Source: Mesorhizobium sp. CA8 (lineage in GTDB: Bacteria; Pseudomonadota; Alphaproteobacteria; Rhizobiales; Rhizobiaceae). From it: DNA of 64,000 nucleotides. The DNA lies in assembly GCF_020164955.1 (NCBI RefSeq), contig NZ_JAIUHG010000019.1:62001-126000 (forward strand), given 5' to 3'. Every line of letters starts with the position of its first letter. The first letter of the stretch is position 1. Position numbers and translations under genes: made by a program. This document shows positions 47,953-58,061 of this stretch, piece by piece. Below the pieces are notes generated by a model. The model was not told the DNA's origin. It saw only the letters and a list, made by a program, of their open reading frames with translations, and ran no database searches.

Positions 47953-49140
47953 ATGGCTTCGCAGGAAATACTTCGCGAGGAGCCGAGCCGCGGCTCCTTC
48001 ATCAATGACCCGAGAATACGCAGCCTATTCTTTCAGACGCTGGTTGTAGTCTTACTGTTCAGTTCGATCTGGTGGATCGTCCACAACGTCATCGAAAACC
48101 TGCAGCGTCTGCACATCGCGTCAGGCTTCGGTTTCCTCAGGAGCAGGGCCGGCTTCGACATTTCCGACACGCCAATCGCCTATACGTCCGACTCGACCTA
48201 TTTCCGGGCACTCGTCGTCGGCTTGCTCAACACGATCATCGTTGCCGTCGCCGGCATCGTGCTGGCCACGATCGTCGGCTTCACCATCGGCATCGGCCGC
48301 CTGTCGCAGAACTGGCTGATCCGCAAGATCTGCACGGTCTATGTCGAGATCTTCCGCAACATCCCGCCGCTCCTGGTCATCTTCTTCTGGTATTCCGGCG
48401 TGCTCGCCGTGCTGCCGCCGCCGCGCGAAAGCATCCATCTGCCCTTCGGTTCCTTTCTCAACCAGCGTGGCTTCTACTTGCCGCGAGCTGTCTGGGGAGA
48501 CGGCTCCTGGCTGATCGGCGTCGCATTGCTGCTGGCCATCGCAATGGCTTGGTTCGTTGCCCACAGGGCGCGGCAGCGGCAGAAGGCAACCGGTCAGCAA
48601 TTCCCGGTCTTCTGGACATCGCTCGCTCTTATCGTCGGCCTGCCGGTGCTCGCCTTCCTGCTCGGCGGCATGCCCCTGACCTTCGATTTCCCGAAGCAAT
48701 CGACCTTCAACCTGACCGGCGGCTTCTGGATCAAGCCGGAATTCCTGTCGCTGCTGCTGGCGCTTTCCTTCTACACGGCGGCCTTCATCGCCGAGATCGT
48801 ACGCGCCGGCATCCGGGGTGTCAGCAAAGGACAGACCGAGGCGGCGGCGGCGCTCGGCCTGCGTTCCGGCCCGATTCTGCGGCTGGTGGTTATTCCGCAG
48901 GCGATGCGCATCGTCATTCCGCCGCTGACCAGCCAGTATCTCAACCTGACAAAGAACTCCTCGCTGGCGATCGCCATCGGCTATCCCGATCTCACCGCGA
49001 CCGCCGGCACGGTGCTGAACCAGACCGGACAGGCGGTGGAGGGCGTGTTCATCATGATGATCGCCTATCTGGTGCTGAGCCTCGTGACGTCCCTTGTCAT
49101 GAATATCGTCAACGCCAGAATGGCGCTGGTGGAGAGGTAG
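47953..49140 (+). CDS. aapQ: General L-amino acid ABC permease AapQ
   Basis: A 395-residue membrane protein with about eight helices. Features: TLVVVLLFSSIWWIVHNVIE at the start, ALVVGLLNTIIVAVAGIVLA, the segment EIFRNIPPLLVIFFWYSGVL, and the coupling loop VSKGQTEAAAALGLRSGPIL. It pairs with AapM to form the channel. Starts 62 bp after aapJ. Confidence 0.94.
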   Translation: MASQEILREEPSRGSFINDPRIRSLFFQTLVVVLLFSSIWWIVHNVIENLQRLHIASGFGFLRSRAGFDISDTPIAYTSDSTYFRALVVGLLNTIIVAVAGIVLATIVGFTIGIGRLSQNWLIRKICTVYVEIFRNIPPLLVIFFWYSGVLAVLPPPRESIHLPFGSFLNQRGFYLPRAVWGDGSWLIGVALLLAIAMAWFVAHRARQRQKATGQQFPVFWTSLALIVGLPVLAFLLGGMPLTFDFPKQSTFNLTGGFWIKPEFLSLLLALSFYTAAFIAEIVRAGIRGVSKGQTEAAAALGLRSGPILRLVVIPQAMRIVIPPLTSQYLNLTKNSSLAIAIGYPDLTATAGTVLNQTGQAVEGVFIMMIAYLVLSLVTSLVMNIVNARMALVER

Positions 49141-49144
49141 GGCC

Positions 49145-50302
49145 ATGCAGGAACACGACATGTCCTGGGTGCGCACCGAGATGGTGCTGGCGCAGCCGGC
49201 GCCGCCCGAAGAACGCGGCGCCTATGCCTGGGTGCGCAAGAACCTGATCGGCTCCGTCGGTGACACCATCCTCACCGTGCTGGGCATCGCCATCGTGCTG
49301 TGGATCGTGCCGCAGGTTATCAACTGGGCCTTCATCAACGCCCAATGGAGCGGACCGGACCGCACGGTCTGCACCACGGCCGCGCAAGGCGGCATCCAGC
49401 CCGATGGCTGGACCGGCGCCTGCTGGGCCTTCGTCAACGCCAAATTCGGCCAGTTCATGTTCGGCACTTATCCCATTGAAGAGCGCTGGCGGCCGATCCT
49501 GGTCGCCATCCTGTTCGTGGCGCTGCTGGTCCCGATGCTAATCCCGCGCGTGCCGCGCAAAGGGCTGAACGCCGTCCTGCTCTTCGTGGCGCTGCCGATC
49601 GTCTCCTTCTTCCTGCTGATCGGTGGCGTGTTCGGCCTTCCGTATGTCGAGACCGCGCGCTGGGGCGGCCTGTTGATTACCCTCAGCCTCTCCTTCGTCG
49701 GCATTGCCGTATCGCTGCCACTGGGCATCGTGCTGGCGCTCGGCCGCCGTTCGAAGATGCCGATCGTTAAATGGCTGTGCATCGTCTTCATCGAGATGGT
49801 GCGCGGCATTCCATTGATCACCGTGCTGTTCTTCGCCAGCGTCATGCTGCCGCTGTTCCTGCCGGAAGGCGTCACCTTCGACAAATATCTGCGGGCCTTG
49901 ATCGGCGTGTCGCTGTTTGCCGCCGCCTATATGGCCGAGGTGATCCGCGGCGGCCTCCAGGCAATCCCGAAAGGGCAATATGAGGGCGCCGACTCGCTCG
50001 GCCTCGGCTACTGGCAGAAAATGGGCCTGATCGTGCTGCCGCAGGCGCTGAAGCTGGTCATCCCCGGCATCGTCAACACCTTCATCGGCATGTTCAAGGA
50101 CACCAGCTTGGTGCTCATCATCTCGATGTTCGACCTGCTCGGCGTGGTGAAGCAGAATTTTGCCGATGCCAACTGGGCGACGCCGCAGACCGCGAGGTCC
50201 GGCCTAATCTTTGCCGCCTTCGTATTCTGGCTGTTCTGCTTCGGCATGTCGCGCTATTCAATGTACACCGAACGCCGGCTCGACACCGGTTACAAACGCT
50301 GA
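49145..50302 (+). CDS. aapM: General L-amino acid ABC permease AapM
   Basis: A 385-residue membrane protein, second permease of the Aap importer. ETARWGGLLITLSLSFVGIA, FIEMVRGIPLITVLFFASVM and the coupling loop IPKGQYEGADSLGLGYWQKM are present. ATG 49145 lies 4 bp after aapQ; ATG 49160 (MSWVRTEM) is an alternative. Confidence 0.93.
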   Translation: MQEHDMSWVRTEMVLAQPAPPEERGAYAWVRKNLIGSVGDTILTVLGIAIVLWIVPQVINWAFINAQWSGPDRTVCTTAAQGGIQPDGWTGACWAFVNAKFGQFMFGTYPIEERWRPILVAILFVALLVPMLIPRVPRKGLNAVLLFVALPIVSFFLLIGGVFGLPYVETARWGGLLITLSLSFVGIAVSLPLGIVLALGRRSKMPIVKWLCIVFIEMVRGIPLITVLFFASVMLPLFLPEGVTFDKYLRALIGVSLFAAAYMAEVIRGGLQAIPKGQYEGADSLGLGYWQKMGLIVLPQALKLVIPGIVNTFIGMFKDTSLVLIISMFDLLGVVKQNFADANWATPQTARSGLIFAAFVFWLFCFGMSRYSMYTERRLDTGYKR

Positions 50303-50375
50303 TGCATGTCGCCCAAAGTGTAGCGGTTTTGGGGTAACGAATGCATCAAATCAAACGATAAAAGGGGAACCAGCC

Positions 50376-51179
50376 ATGGCCACCGAAAACGCCGTCAGCG
50401 CGGAAGAGATCAAGGTCGACGCCGCCAAGATGCACATCTCCACCACCGATGTCGCCATCGACATCGTCGGCATGCACAAATGGTATGGCGAGTTCCATGT
50501 GCTTAAGGACATCAACCTCAAGGTGATGCGCGGCGAGCGCATCGTCATTTGCGGTCCCTCCGGTTCCGGCAAGTCGACCATGATCCGCTGCATCAACCGT
50601 CTGGAGGAGCACCAGAAGGGCAAGATCATCGTCGACGGCAAGGAACTCACCAACGATCTGAAGAAGATCGACGAGGTGCGCCGCGAGGTCGGCATGGTGT
50701 TCCAGCACTTCAACCTGTTCCCGCATCTCACCATCCTGGAAAACTGCACGCTGGCGCCGATCTGGGTGCGCAAGATGCCGAAGAAGCAGGCCGAGGAAAT
50801 CGCCATGCATTTCCTCACGCGCGTCAAGATACCGGAACAGGCCAACAAATATCCGGGCCAGCTCTCCGGCGGGCAGCAGCAGCGCGTGGCGATCGCGCGC
50901 TCGCTGTGCATGAATCCGCGCATCATGCTGTTCGACGAGCCGACCTCCGCGCTCGATCCGGAAATGATCAAGGAAGTGCTGGAGACGATGGTGGGGCTGG
51001 CAGAGGAGGGCATGACGATGCTCTGCGTCACCCACGAAATGGGCTTTGCCCGCAAAGTCGCCAACCGCGTGATCTTCATGGATCAGGGCCAGATCGTCGA
51101 GCAGAACACGCCGGCCGAGTTCTTCGACCATCCGCGCCATGAACGCACAAAACTTTTCCTGTCGCAGATCCTGCACTGA
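50376..51179 (+). CDS. aapP: General L-amino acid ABC transporter ATPase AapP
   Basis: A 267-residue ATPase: Walker A GPSGSGKST, Q-loop VFQHFNLFPHLTILEN, signature LSGGQQQRVAIARSL, Walker B IMLFDEPTSALDPEM, switch VTHEMGFAR, all intact. It has a ~25-residue N-terminal lead typical of AapP. ATG 50376 follows AAAGGGGA. It ends the aap operon, with a terminator 28 bp downstream. Confidence 0.95.
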   Translation: MATENAVSAEEIKVDAAKMHISTTDVAIDIVGMHKWYGEFHVLKDINLKVMRGERIVICGPSGSGKSTMIRCINRLEEHQKGKIIVDGKELTNDLKKIDEVRREVGMVFQHFNLFPHLTILENCTLAPIWVRKMPKKQAEEIAMHFLTRVKIPEQANKYPGQLSGGQQQRVAIARSLCMNPRIMLFDEPTSALDPEMIKEVLETMVGLAEEGMTMLCVTHEMGFARKVANRVIFMDQGQIVEQNTPAEFFDHPRHERTKLFLSQILH

Positions 51180-51206
51180 GCGGGCGCAATCGCTAATTTT
51201 CGGAAG

Positions 51207-51233
51207 CCCGGCTGGAAACAGCCGGGTTTTTTT
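51207..51233 (+). terminator. Rho-independent terminator of the aap operon
   Basis: CCCGGCTG-GAAA-CAGCCGGG, perfect 8-bp stem with tetraloop followed by seven T. Confidence 0.92.
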
Positions 51234-51331
51234 GCATTCGGGCGATCGGACAAGGATCGGCTCATTTTTGGTTGACGCTCCGGAATCGTCGAGCCTGATC
51301 GTCAGGCCTTCCTGGAATCGCCCCAAACAAG

Positions 51332-52018
51332 ATGGAACTACCGCATCCGATGAGACGAGTCCTGCGATATCTGGTGATGCTCTTGGGAGCGGTAGTGCTT
51401 GCCGCCGCGCTCGGCACGCTGGTGCCACGTCCGCTCTGGCCGGCCGCACGGGCCGAAGGCGAGGGGACGCGGCACATACTGTTGTTGAGGAATCCGATTC
51501 ACACCGACATTGCGATACCGGTCGATGATGACGTGCGCCGGCGATTTGCCTTTCTGGTCGATGCCGGCCTGCCGACCGACGCGTCGGAGGCGCGGTATTT
51601 CATCTTCGGCTGGGGCGGCCGCGCCTTCTATCTGGAGACGCCGACCTGGTCGCAACTGAAGGCCATGCCGGTGCTGAAGGCGCTTACGCTCGACGCCGCG
51701 GTGATGCATGTCGATGTCGCGGGCGCTATCCTTGAGGCGCATCCGGATGTCGCCGGCTTTGACGTCGACGGGGAACATTTCTCGGCGCTGCTCGACTATA
51801 TCGCGGCAGGCTTCCGGCAGGGGCCTGGCGGACTGATACCGATCGAAAATGCGGGCTATTCAACTTACGACCGTTTCTACGAGGCCAACGGCCACTTCAA
51901 CGCGCTGGTCGGCTGCAACACCTGGACGGCGGCGGCATTGCGCACTGCCGGCATCCGGACAGGTTTGTGGAACCCGCTGCCGGTGTCATTGGGTTGGTCG
52001 CTGAGCCTGTATAACTAG
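51332..52018 (+). CDS. DUF2459/TIGR02117 family protein
   Basis: A 228-residue protein with an N-terminal membrane anchor (YLVMLLGAVVLAAALGTLVP) and the family core: LLLRNPIHTDIAIPVDDDVR, YFIFGWGGRAFYLETPTWSQ and FNALVGCNTWTAAALRTAG. The NPIHTD and CNTW motifs suggest a hydrolase-like active site facing the periplasm, but no activity is established. ATG 51350 (MRRVLRY) is an alternative start. Confidence 0.88.
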   Translation: MELPHPMRRVLRYLVMLLGAVVLAAALGTLVPRPLWPAARAEGEGTRHILLLRNPIHTDIAIPVDDDVRRRFAFLVDAGLPTDASEARYFIFGWGGRAFYLETPTWSQLKAMPVLKALTLDAAVMHVDVAGAILEAHPDVAGFDVDGEHFSALLDYIAAGFRQGPGGLIPIENAGYSTYDRFYEANGHFNALVGCNTWTAAALRTAGIRTGLWNPLPVSLGWSLSLYN

Positions 52019-52076
52019 AGGCGCCTCATTCCTTCGCCTCCCTCTGTCCTGCCAGCCTATCTGGCCGTCGGGCGTG

Positions 52077-53309
52077 CTACCGCCTCACAACCTTCCGCTC
52101 TTCCCAGCCATAGAGCCAGTCCAGGTCCGCGGCGAGCTTGTCCGCCGGCCGCGCCGTGAGCACCAGGTTGCGCGCGATCGCCACCGGTCCCCATGCGTGC
52201 CAGGCCAGCCGATTGAGAGCGCCGCGTTTCAGCACCTTTTCGACGCGCGGGCGTCTGAGATTTTCCCAGATGGCAAGGCCCTGAGCTGCATCGCCAGGGA
52301 AGTCGGCAACGAGATTGGCGAGCATCGAGGCGTCCTCGATCCCCATCGCCGCGCCCTGCGCCGCGAAGGGCGTCATGGCGTGCGCGGCATCGCCGATCAG
52401 TGCCACTCCCTCCGACATGGTCCAGCGCCGTTGCGCGACCGTGTGGATGGGGAAGGCCGTCCACGGCCCGGCAAGCGCCGCCAGCTTCGCCAGCGTTGCC
52501 GCCGTGCCCCGCATGGCTGCTGAAAGTATGGCGGGATCGGCATGCCCGGACCAGCCTTCGGCGATGCGCTCGCCCTTGGTGAAGGCGGCAAGGTTGAAGG
52601 CGCTGCCCTTGCTCACCGGATAGGTGACCATGTGGAAGCCGGGATGCAGGAAGGTGGTGACGCAGTCGGCAGCGCCGATTTGCATAAAGGCCTGGGCGGC
52701 GGCGCTTTCCGCCGTGACCGTCGCGCGCCAGGCGAGCTCGCCTGAAAAGCGGCTTGCCGCAAAGCCGGTCGTTCGGGCAAGCTGGGCGCGAACCGACGAC
52801 CAGACGCCGTCGGCTGCGACCAGCAAACCGCACGCGACATCCGTCGCTTTGCCGTCGATTTCGACCGTCGCGGTGACGCTTTGCGGGTCGATGGCAATGC
52901 CGGTAACGCGCGCGCCGGTGATAAGCTCGATGTCCGGCCGCAGCGCCACCGCCGCCATCAGCGCCGCCTGCAAGTCGGCGCGGTGCGCCACGAGATAAGG
53001 CCCGCCCCAGCGCTTTTCTGCCGCTTCCCCAAGCGGCACGCGCGCCAGCTCCCGCAGGCTTCTTGCATCCTTCAGCACTACCGCTTGCGGCCGGATCGCA
53101 TTGGGCAGCAGGCGATCGAGCACGCCGAGCCGGCGCAGGATGCGGGTTGCGTTGGGGGAAAGCTGGAGGCCGGCGCCGGCCGCTTCGAGTTGCCTGGCCT
53201 GCTCGAACAGTCTTACCGGGAAGCCACGCTCGGCAAAGGCAAGCGCCGCCGTCAGCCCGGCAAGACCAGCCCCGGCGATAACGATCTGCCGGGACGGTGT
53301 TTCAGTCAT
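52077..53309 (-). CDS. FAD-dependent monooxygenase (salicylate hydroxylase type)
   Basis: A 410-residue class A flavoprotein monooxygenase: FAD motif VIAGAGLAGLTAALAFAERG, HRADLQAALM with the conserved Arg, DG motif VAADGVWSSVRAQL, and GD motif ALIGDAAHAMTPFAAQGAAM. It would hydroxylate an aromatic or heteroaromatic acid with NAD(P)H and oxygen. Its neighbour is a small zinc protein (15 bp away on the same strand). Substrate not predictable. Confidence 0.88.
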   Translation of the reverse strand: MTETPSRQIVIAGAGLAGLTAALAFAERGFPVRLFEQARQLEAAGAGLQLSPNATRILRRLGVLDRLLPNAIRPQAVVLKDARSLRELARVPLGEAAEKRWGGPYLVAHRADLQAALMAAVALRPDIELITGARVTGIAIDPQSVTATVEIDGKATDVACGLLVAADGVWSSVRAQLARTTGFAASRFSGELAWRATVTAESAAAQAFMQIGAADCVTTFLHPGFHMVTYPVSKGSAFNLAAFTKGERIAEGWSGHADPAILSAAMRGTAATLAKLAALAGPWTAFPIHTVAQRRWTMSEGVALIGDAAHAMTPFAAQGAAMGIEDASMLANLVADFPGDAAQGLAIWENLRRPRVEKVLKRGALNRLAWHAWGPVAIARNLVLTARPADKLAADLDWLYGWEERKVVRR

Positions 53310-53324
53310 GGTCGAAAGAGGCGA

Positions 53325-53570
53325 TCAGGCGGCCTGATCGACATAGAGGCAGCCGGCCGGCTGCGTTTCCGTCGCTTTCAGCGATGGCGAATAGCGGTAG
53401 AGCGTCGAGCAGTAGGGGCAGACCTTCTCATCGTCGTCGCCCATGTCGAGGAACACATGCGGATGGTCGAAAGGCGGGTTGGCGCCGGTGCACATGAATT
53501 CCTTGACGCCGATCTCGATAACCGGATGGCCCGCGTCGTTCTGGAAATGGGGAATGCTGCCGCCTGCCAT
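53325..53570 (-). CDS. zf-CHCC zinc-finger protein
   Basis: An 81-residue protein of the zf-CHCC family related to the NDUFS6 complex I subunit: VIEIGVKEFMCTGANPPFDH, PHVFLDMG and VCPYCSTLYRY, giving the C-H-C-C ligands. ATG 53570 is the family start. It lies just upstream of the monooxygenase gene. Confidence 0.9.
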   Translation of the reverse strand: MAGGSIPHFQNDAGHPVIEIGVKEFMCTGANPPFDHPHVFLDMGDDDEKVCPYCSTLYRYSPSLKATETQPAGCLYVDQAA

Positions 53571-53821
53571 CGTCGTCTCCAATTGGGTTCGGCCAGTGGG
53601 TGTGACCAGCCTGCATCTGGAGCATAACAGCCCAGTTTGCAAGATCGATGAAATCAAACTGTCGCAAAAGCCTGGCAGAGGATAAGTTGAGCCGGTTAAG
53701 CGCGTGAGGCCGGCGTCGGAGCGATTCCGTGACGATCATGCGTCACAAAGACATGTTAGAGCGTCGCCGAACGGCAATATGCGGCGCTCCCAAGGACGGT
53801 TGCGGGCAAGAGCGGGAAACC

Positions 53822-56017
53822 ATGAACGAACTGAAGCCAGTGCAGAGCGAGTTCATCACCGTCGAGGCGGCCAGCCCGGAGGGCGGCAATCCCGACCGTT
53901 TCGTCAACCGCGAATTCTCCTGGCTGCAGTTCAACCGCCGCGTGCTGGAAGAATCGCTGAACGAGCATCATCCGCTGCTCGAACGCGTGCGCTTCCTGTC
54001 GATCTCAGCCGCCAATCTCGACGAGTTCTTCATGGTGCGCGTCGCTGGCCTTGCCGGCCAGGTGCGCGAGGGCATCGCCTTGAAAAGCCCGGACGGCCGC
54101 ACGCCCGAGCAGCAGCTCGAACAATTGCTGCGCGAGGTCGAGCGCCTGCAGGAGGACCAGCAAAAGAGCCTCTCGGCGCTGATGATCCTGCTCAACAAGG
54201 AAGGCATCGAAAGCATCACCCGTGACGCGCTCACCAAGGATGAGAAGGCTTGGCTGGAAGAGCATTTCCAGGAGCAGGTTTTCCCGGTGCTGACGCCGCT
54301 GTCGATCGACCCGGCGCATCCGTTCCCCTTCATCCCCAATCTCGGCTTCTCGATCGCGCTGCAACTGCGCCATCGCAAGAACGGCGAGGAGATGAGCGCG
54401 CTGCTGCGCCTGCCGGTGGCGCTCAGGCGTTTCATCCGCTTGCCCGACCGCAAGCACCATGTGCGCTTCATCCCGCTGGAGGAAGTGGTCGGCATCTATA
54501 TCGGCAAGCTTTTCCCCGGCTATGAGGTCAAGGGTTCCGGCACGTTCCGCATCATCCGCGACAGCGACATCGAGGTCGAGGAAGAGTCGGAAGACCTGGT
54601 GCGCCTGTTCGAAACGGCGCTGAAGCGGCGCCGCCGCGGCTCGGTGATCCGCATCGAATTCGACACGCTGATGCCGGCCGCGTTGCGGGACTTCGTCGCC
54701 GGCGAGCTCGGCGTCTCGTCGAGCCGTATCAGCGTGCTCACCGGGCCGCTGGCGCTCAATCAGATATCCGAGATTGTCGCCATTCCGCGCGACGACCTCA
54801 AATTCACGCCCTACAATCCGCGCTTTCCGGAGCGCATCCGCGAGCATGGCGGCGACTGCTTCGCCGCCATCCGAGAGAAAGACATCGTCGTCCATCACCC
54901 CTACGAGTCCTTCGACGTGGTGGTGCAGTTCCTCCGCCAGGCCGCCGCCGACCCGGAAGTGGTGGCGATCAAGCAGACGCTCTATCGCACCTCCAACGAC
55001 AGCCCGATCGTGCGCGCGCTGATCGACGCCGCCGAGGCCGGCAAGTCGGTTACGGCGCTTGTCGAGCTCAAGGCGCGCTTCGACGAGGAAGCCAACATCC
55101 GCTGGGCGCGCGACCTTGAACGCGCCGGCGTGCAAGTCGTGTTCGGCTTCCTGGAGCTGAAGACCCACGCCAAGATGTCTTTGATCGTGCGCCGCGAGGA
55201 TGGCCGGCTGCGCAACTACGTGCATCTCGGCACCGGCAACTACCACCCGGTTACCGCCCGCATCTACACCGACCTGTCCTTCTTCACCACCGACCCGACG
55301 ATCGCGCGCGATGTCGCGCAGCTCTTCAATTTCATCACCGGCTACGCCGAGCCCGCCGAGGAGATGCGCCTTGCCGTATCGCCCTTCACACTGCGCAAGC
55401 GCATCCTGAAACACATCTCGGACGAGATCGTCCATGCTCGCGGAGGCCGGCCGGCGCGCATCTGGATGAAGATGAACGCGCTGGTCGATCCGACCGTCAT
55501 CGACGCGCTTTACGACGCCAGCCGCGCCGGCGTCGAGGTCGACCTCGTCGTGCGCGGCATCTGCTGCCTGAGGCCGCAGGTGCCGGGCCTTTCCGAGAAC
55601 ATAAGGGTCAAATCGATCGTCGGCCGTTTCCTCGAGCACAGCCGCATCTTCTGCTTCGGCAACGGCCACGGCCTGCCGTCGGACGAGGCGATCGTCTATA
55701 TCTCGTCCGCCGACATGATGCCGCGTAATCTCGACCGCCGCGTCGAAACCCTGGTGCCCATCACCAATCCAACTGTGCATGAACAGGTGCTTGGCCAGAT
55801 CATGCTGGGCAATGTCATGGACAACCAGCAAAGTTTCGACGTATTGGCTGACGGCACCTCCCGGCGCGTTGTGCTGGAGGAGGGCGAGGAGCCGTTCAAC
55901 GCGCAGGAATATTTCATGACCAATCCGAGCCTCTCCGGACGGGGCGACGCGCTGAAATCGCATGCGCCCAAGCGCATTGCCCAGTTCAAGCGCCGCAAGA
56001 AGAACGCCGCCGCGTGA
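53822..56017 (+). CDS. ppk1: Polyphosphate kinase 1
   Basis: A 731-residue enzyme that makes polyphosphate from ATP. FVNREFSWLQFNRRVLEESL at the N-terminus is the family signature. The phosphohistidine equivalent to E. coli His435 lies in ELKTHAKMSLIVRREDG and the second essential His (His592) in FLEHSRIFCFGNG. ATG 53822 is used; an upstream in-frame ATG gives an unlikely basic leader. The stop overlaps ppx (GTGA), so synthesis and breakdown enzymes are co-translated. Confidence 0.97.
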   Translation: MNELKPVQSEFITVEAASPEGGNPDRFVNREFSWLQFNRRVLEESLNEHHPLLERVRFLSISAANLDEFFMVRVAGLAGQVREGIALKSPDGRTPEQQLEQLLREVERLQEDQQKSLSALMILLNKEGIESITRDALTKDEKAWLEEHFQEQVFPVLTPLSIDPAHPFPFIPNLGFSIALQLRHRKNGEEMSALLRLPVALRRFIRLPDRKHHVRFIPLEEVVGIYIGKLFPGYEVKGSGTFRIIRDSDIEVEEESEDLVRLFETALKRRRRGSVIRIEFDTLMPAALRDFVAGELGVSSSRISVLTGPLALNQISEIVAIPRDDLKFTPYNPRFPERIREHGGDCFAAIREKDIVVHHPYESFDVVVQFLRQAAADPEVVAIKQTLYRTSNDSPIVRALIDAAEAGKSVTALVELKARFDEEANIRWARDLERAGVQVVFGFLELKTHAKMSLIVRREDGRLRNYVHLGTGNYHPVTARIYTDLSFFTTDPTIARDVAQLFNFITGYAEPAEEMRLAVSPFTLRKRILKHISDEIVHARGGRPARIWMKMNALVDPTVIDALYDASRAGVEVDLVVRGICCLRPQVPGLSENIRVKSIVGRFLEHSRIFCFGNGHGLPSDEAIVYISSADMMPRNLDRRVETLVPITNPTVHEQVLGQIMLGNVMDNQQSFDVLADGTSRRVVLEEGEEPFNAQEYFMTNPSLSGRGDALKSHAPKRIAQFKRRKKNAAA

Positions 56018-57549
56018 TTGCAGTTTCCCAGGGCCGGCTTCAGGACCGGCGGCCGCTGTCGATCATCGACATCGGATCGAACTCGATCCGCCTTGTCATC
56101 TATGAGGGGCTCGCGCGCTCGCCCACGCTCCTGTTCAACGAGAAGATGCTGGCGGGCCTCGGCCGCGGCATCGTTTCGACGGGCAAGCTCGACCCCGAAG
56201 CGGTGACGCGCTCGATGGAGGAATTCCGCCGGTTCCGCGCACTGTCGGATCAGGCGGGCGCCGAGCACATGTATGTGCTGGCTACCGCCGCGGCGCGCGA
56301 GGCGGGCAACGGCCCCGATTTCATCCACCGCGCCGAAGACGTGCTGAAGACCAAGATTCGTGTGCTCACCGGTCGCCAGGAGGCCTATTATTCGGCGCTC
56401 GGCGTCATTTCAGGCTTCCATCCGGCCAACGGCATCGCCGGCGACCTTGGCGGCGGCAGCCTCGAGCTGATCGACATCAATCGCGAGGCGATGGGCGACG
56501 GCATCACGCTGCCGCTTGGCGGCCTGCGTCTGCAGGACATGGCGAAGAACTCGCTTGTCCAGGCGCAGAAGATCGCGCGCCAGGAGCTGGCGCGGGCAAA
56601 GCTGCTCAAGGGCGGACAGGGCAGGGTCTTCTATGCCGTCGGCGGCACCTGGCGAAACCTCGCCAGGCTGCATATGGAGATGACCAACTATCCGCTTGGC
56701 GTCATGCATCACTACGAGATTTCGGCCGACAGCGCGCAGGCCTTCCTGAAGCAGGTGGCCAGGGGCGAGGTCGAGAAGGTGCGCGGTATCGAGGGCGTTT
56801 CCAAGAACCGCCGCTCGCTCCTGCCTTACGGCGCGGTCGTGCTGCAGGAGATCATGTCGGCGATGCAGCCGTCGAAGATCGTCGTTTCGGCGCAGGGCGT
56901 GCGCGAGGGCTTCCTCTATTCGCTGCTCGACGCCGAGGAGCAGAAGGCCGATCCGCTGATCTCGGCGGCTGAGGAACTGGCGCTGTTGCGCTCGCGCTCG
57001 GTGCATCACGCCCATGATCTGGTCGAATGGACCGGGAAGGCGTTCAAAGCGTTCGGCATTGACGAGACCGAAGACGAGGCGCGCTACCGCCATGCAGCTT
57101 GCCTGCTCGCCGATATCGGCTGGCGCGCGCATCCGGAATATCGCGGTAGGCAGTCGCTCAACATCATCGCGCATGCCTCCTTCATCGGCGTCGATCATCC
57201 CGGCCGCGCCTATCTGGCCCTGGCCAACGCCTATCGCCATGACGGCATCTTCAACGATGGCATCGCGCCCGAGATCAAAGCGCTGGCGCCGCCGCGCCTG
57301 CTCGAGCGCGCCCGCGTGCTGGCGGCGATGATGCGTGTGGTCTATCTCCTCACAGCGGCAATGCCGGGCGTCATGCCGAGGCTGAAATGGGAGAGCCGCG
57401 GCAATGGCGCGCTGGCGCTGGTGCTGCCGGCTTCGCTCGCCGACCTCTATGGCGAGCGTCCTGCCGGCCGGCTGGCGCAGCTCGCGCGCATCACCAACCG
57501 GCGCCTGGTGCTGGCGGTCGAGGGCGGACCAAGTGTGTCGGTGAAATAG
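56014..57549 (+). CDS. ppx: Exopolyphosphatase/GppA-type phosphatase
   Basis: A 511-residue ASKHA-fold phosphatase: SIIDIGSNSIRLVIYEG (phosphate 1), LATAAAREAGNGPDFIHRAE, GDLGGGSLELIDI (phosphate 2) and a C-terminal HD-like region (HHAHDLVEWTGKAFKAFGI). It hydrolyses polyphosphate ends and possibly pppGpp. GTG 56014 overlaps the ppk1 stop. Length and layout match alphaproteobacterial Ppx. Confidence 0.95.
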   Translation: MIAVSQGRLQDRRPLSIIDIGSNSIRLVIYEGLARSPTLLFNEKMLAGLGRGIVSTGKLDPEAVTRSMEEFRRFRALSDQAGAEHMYVLATAAAREAGNGPDFIHRAEDVLKTKIRVLTGRQEAYYSALGVISGFHPANGIAGDLGGGSLELIDINREAMGDGITLPLGGLRLQDMAKNSLVQAQKIARQELARAKLLKGGQGRVFYAVGGTWRNLARLHMEMTNYPLGVMHHYEISADSAQAFLKQVARGEVEKVRGIEGVSKNRRSLLPYGAVVLQEIMSAMQPSKIVVSAQGVREGFLYSLLDAEEQKADPLISAAEELALLRSRSVHHAHDLVEWTGKAFKAFGIDETEDEARYRHAACLLADIGWRAHPEYRGRQSLNIIAHASFIGVDHPGRAYLALANAYRHDGIFNDGIAPEIKALAPPRLLERARVLAAMMRVVYLLTAAMPGVMPRLKWESRGNGALALVLPASLADLYGERPAGRLAQLARITNRRLVLAVEGGPSVSVK

Positions 57550-57573
57550 GCCAGTCGGTGAAATAGGGCCGGC

Positions 57574-57996
57574 TCAGGTCACTTCGGCGCCGAGGCCGAA
57601 ACCGCGCCCGTCCGCCGACCATGCGCCGGCGCCGGCCATCGCGAGCGCCAGAAAGCCGCCGGCAATGGCGATGTCCTTCATCAGCATCTGCTGGTGCAGG
57701 AAGGCAAGGGTTGCATCGTCACCGCCCTGGCCATGATGGCCGATGAAGCCGGCGACCACGCAGAAGGCGGCAAGCAAAAGCGCCACGATCCGCGTCTGGA
57801 AACCGACCAGGATCAGCAATCCGGCGATCAGCTCGAACAGGCCAGTGGCCCAGGCTGCAAGAGTCGGAAGCGGCAGGCCGAGGCCGGCGAAATAGCTGGT
57901 CGTGCCGGCGATGTTGGCGAGCGCCTGGAAACCGGAGGGCACGAACAACGCGGCGAGCAGGAGCCGCGAGACGAGAAGCAATGCGTTGCGGGGCAT
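57574..57996 (-). CDS. DoxX family membrane protein
   Basis: A 140-residue four-helix protein (LVSRLLLAALFVPSGFQALA, LFELIAGLLILVGFQTRIVA, IAIAGGFLALAMAGAGAWS). It is a paralogue of the next gene upstream (58137-58559), sharing the LVGFQTRI segment and length. DoxX proteins often work in redox-stress complexes. A terminator separates the two genes. Confidence 0.85.
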   Translation of the reverse strand: MPRNALLLVSRLLLAALFVPSGFQALANIAGTTSYFAGLGLPLPTLAAWATGLFELIAGLLILVGFQTRIVALLLAAFCVVAGFIGHHGQGGDDATLAFLHQQMLMKDIAIAGGFLALAMAGAGAWSADGRGFGLGAEVT

Positions 57997-58061
57997 TGGT
58001 CATCTCCCTTGCCAGCATCAGGCCGGCTGCCGGCGCAGTCTACGCCTACAACCGGGAAACG

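Noticed and set aside
54005..55963. Long minus-strand open frame (652 codons) opposite ppk1
   Set aside because: It mirrors the ppk1 codons, has His/Asp/Arg-rich composition and no family pattern; a GC-bias shadow.
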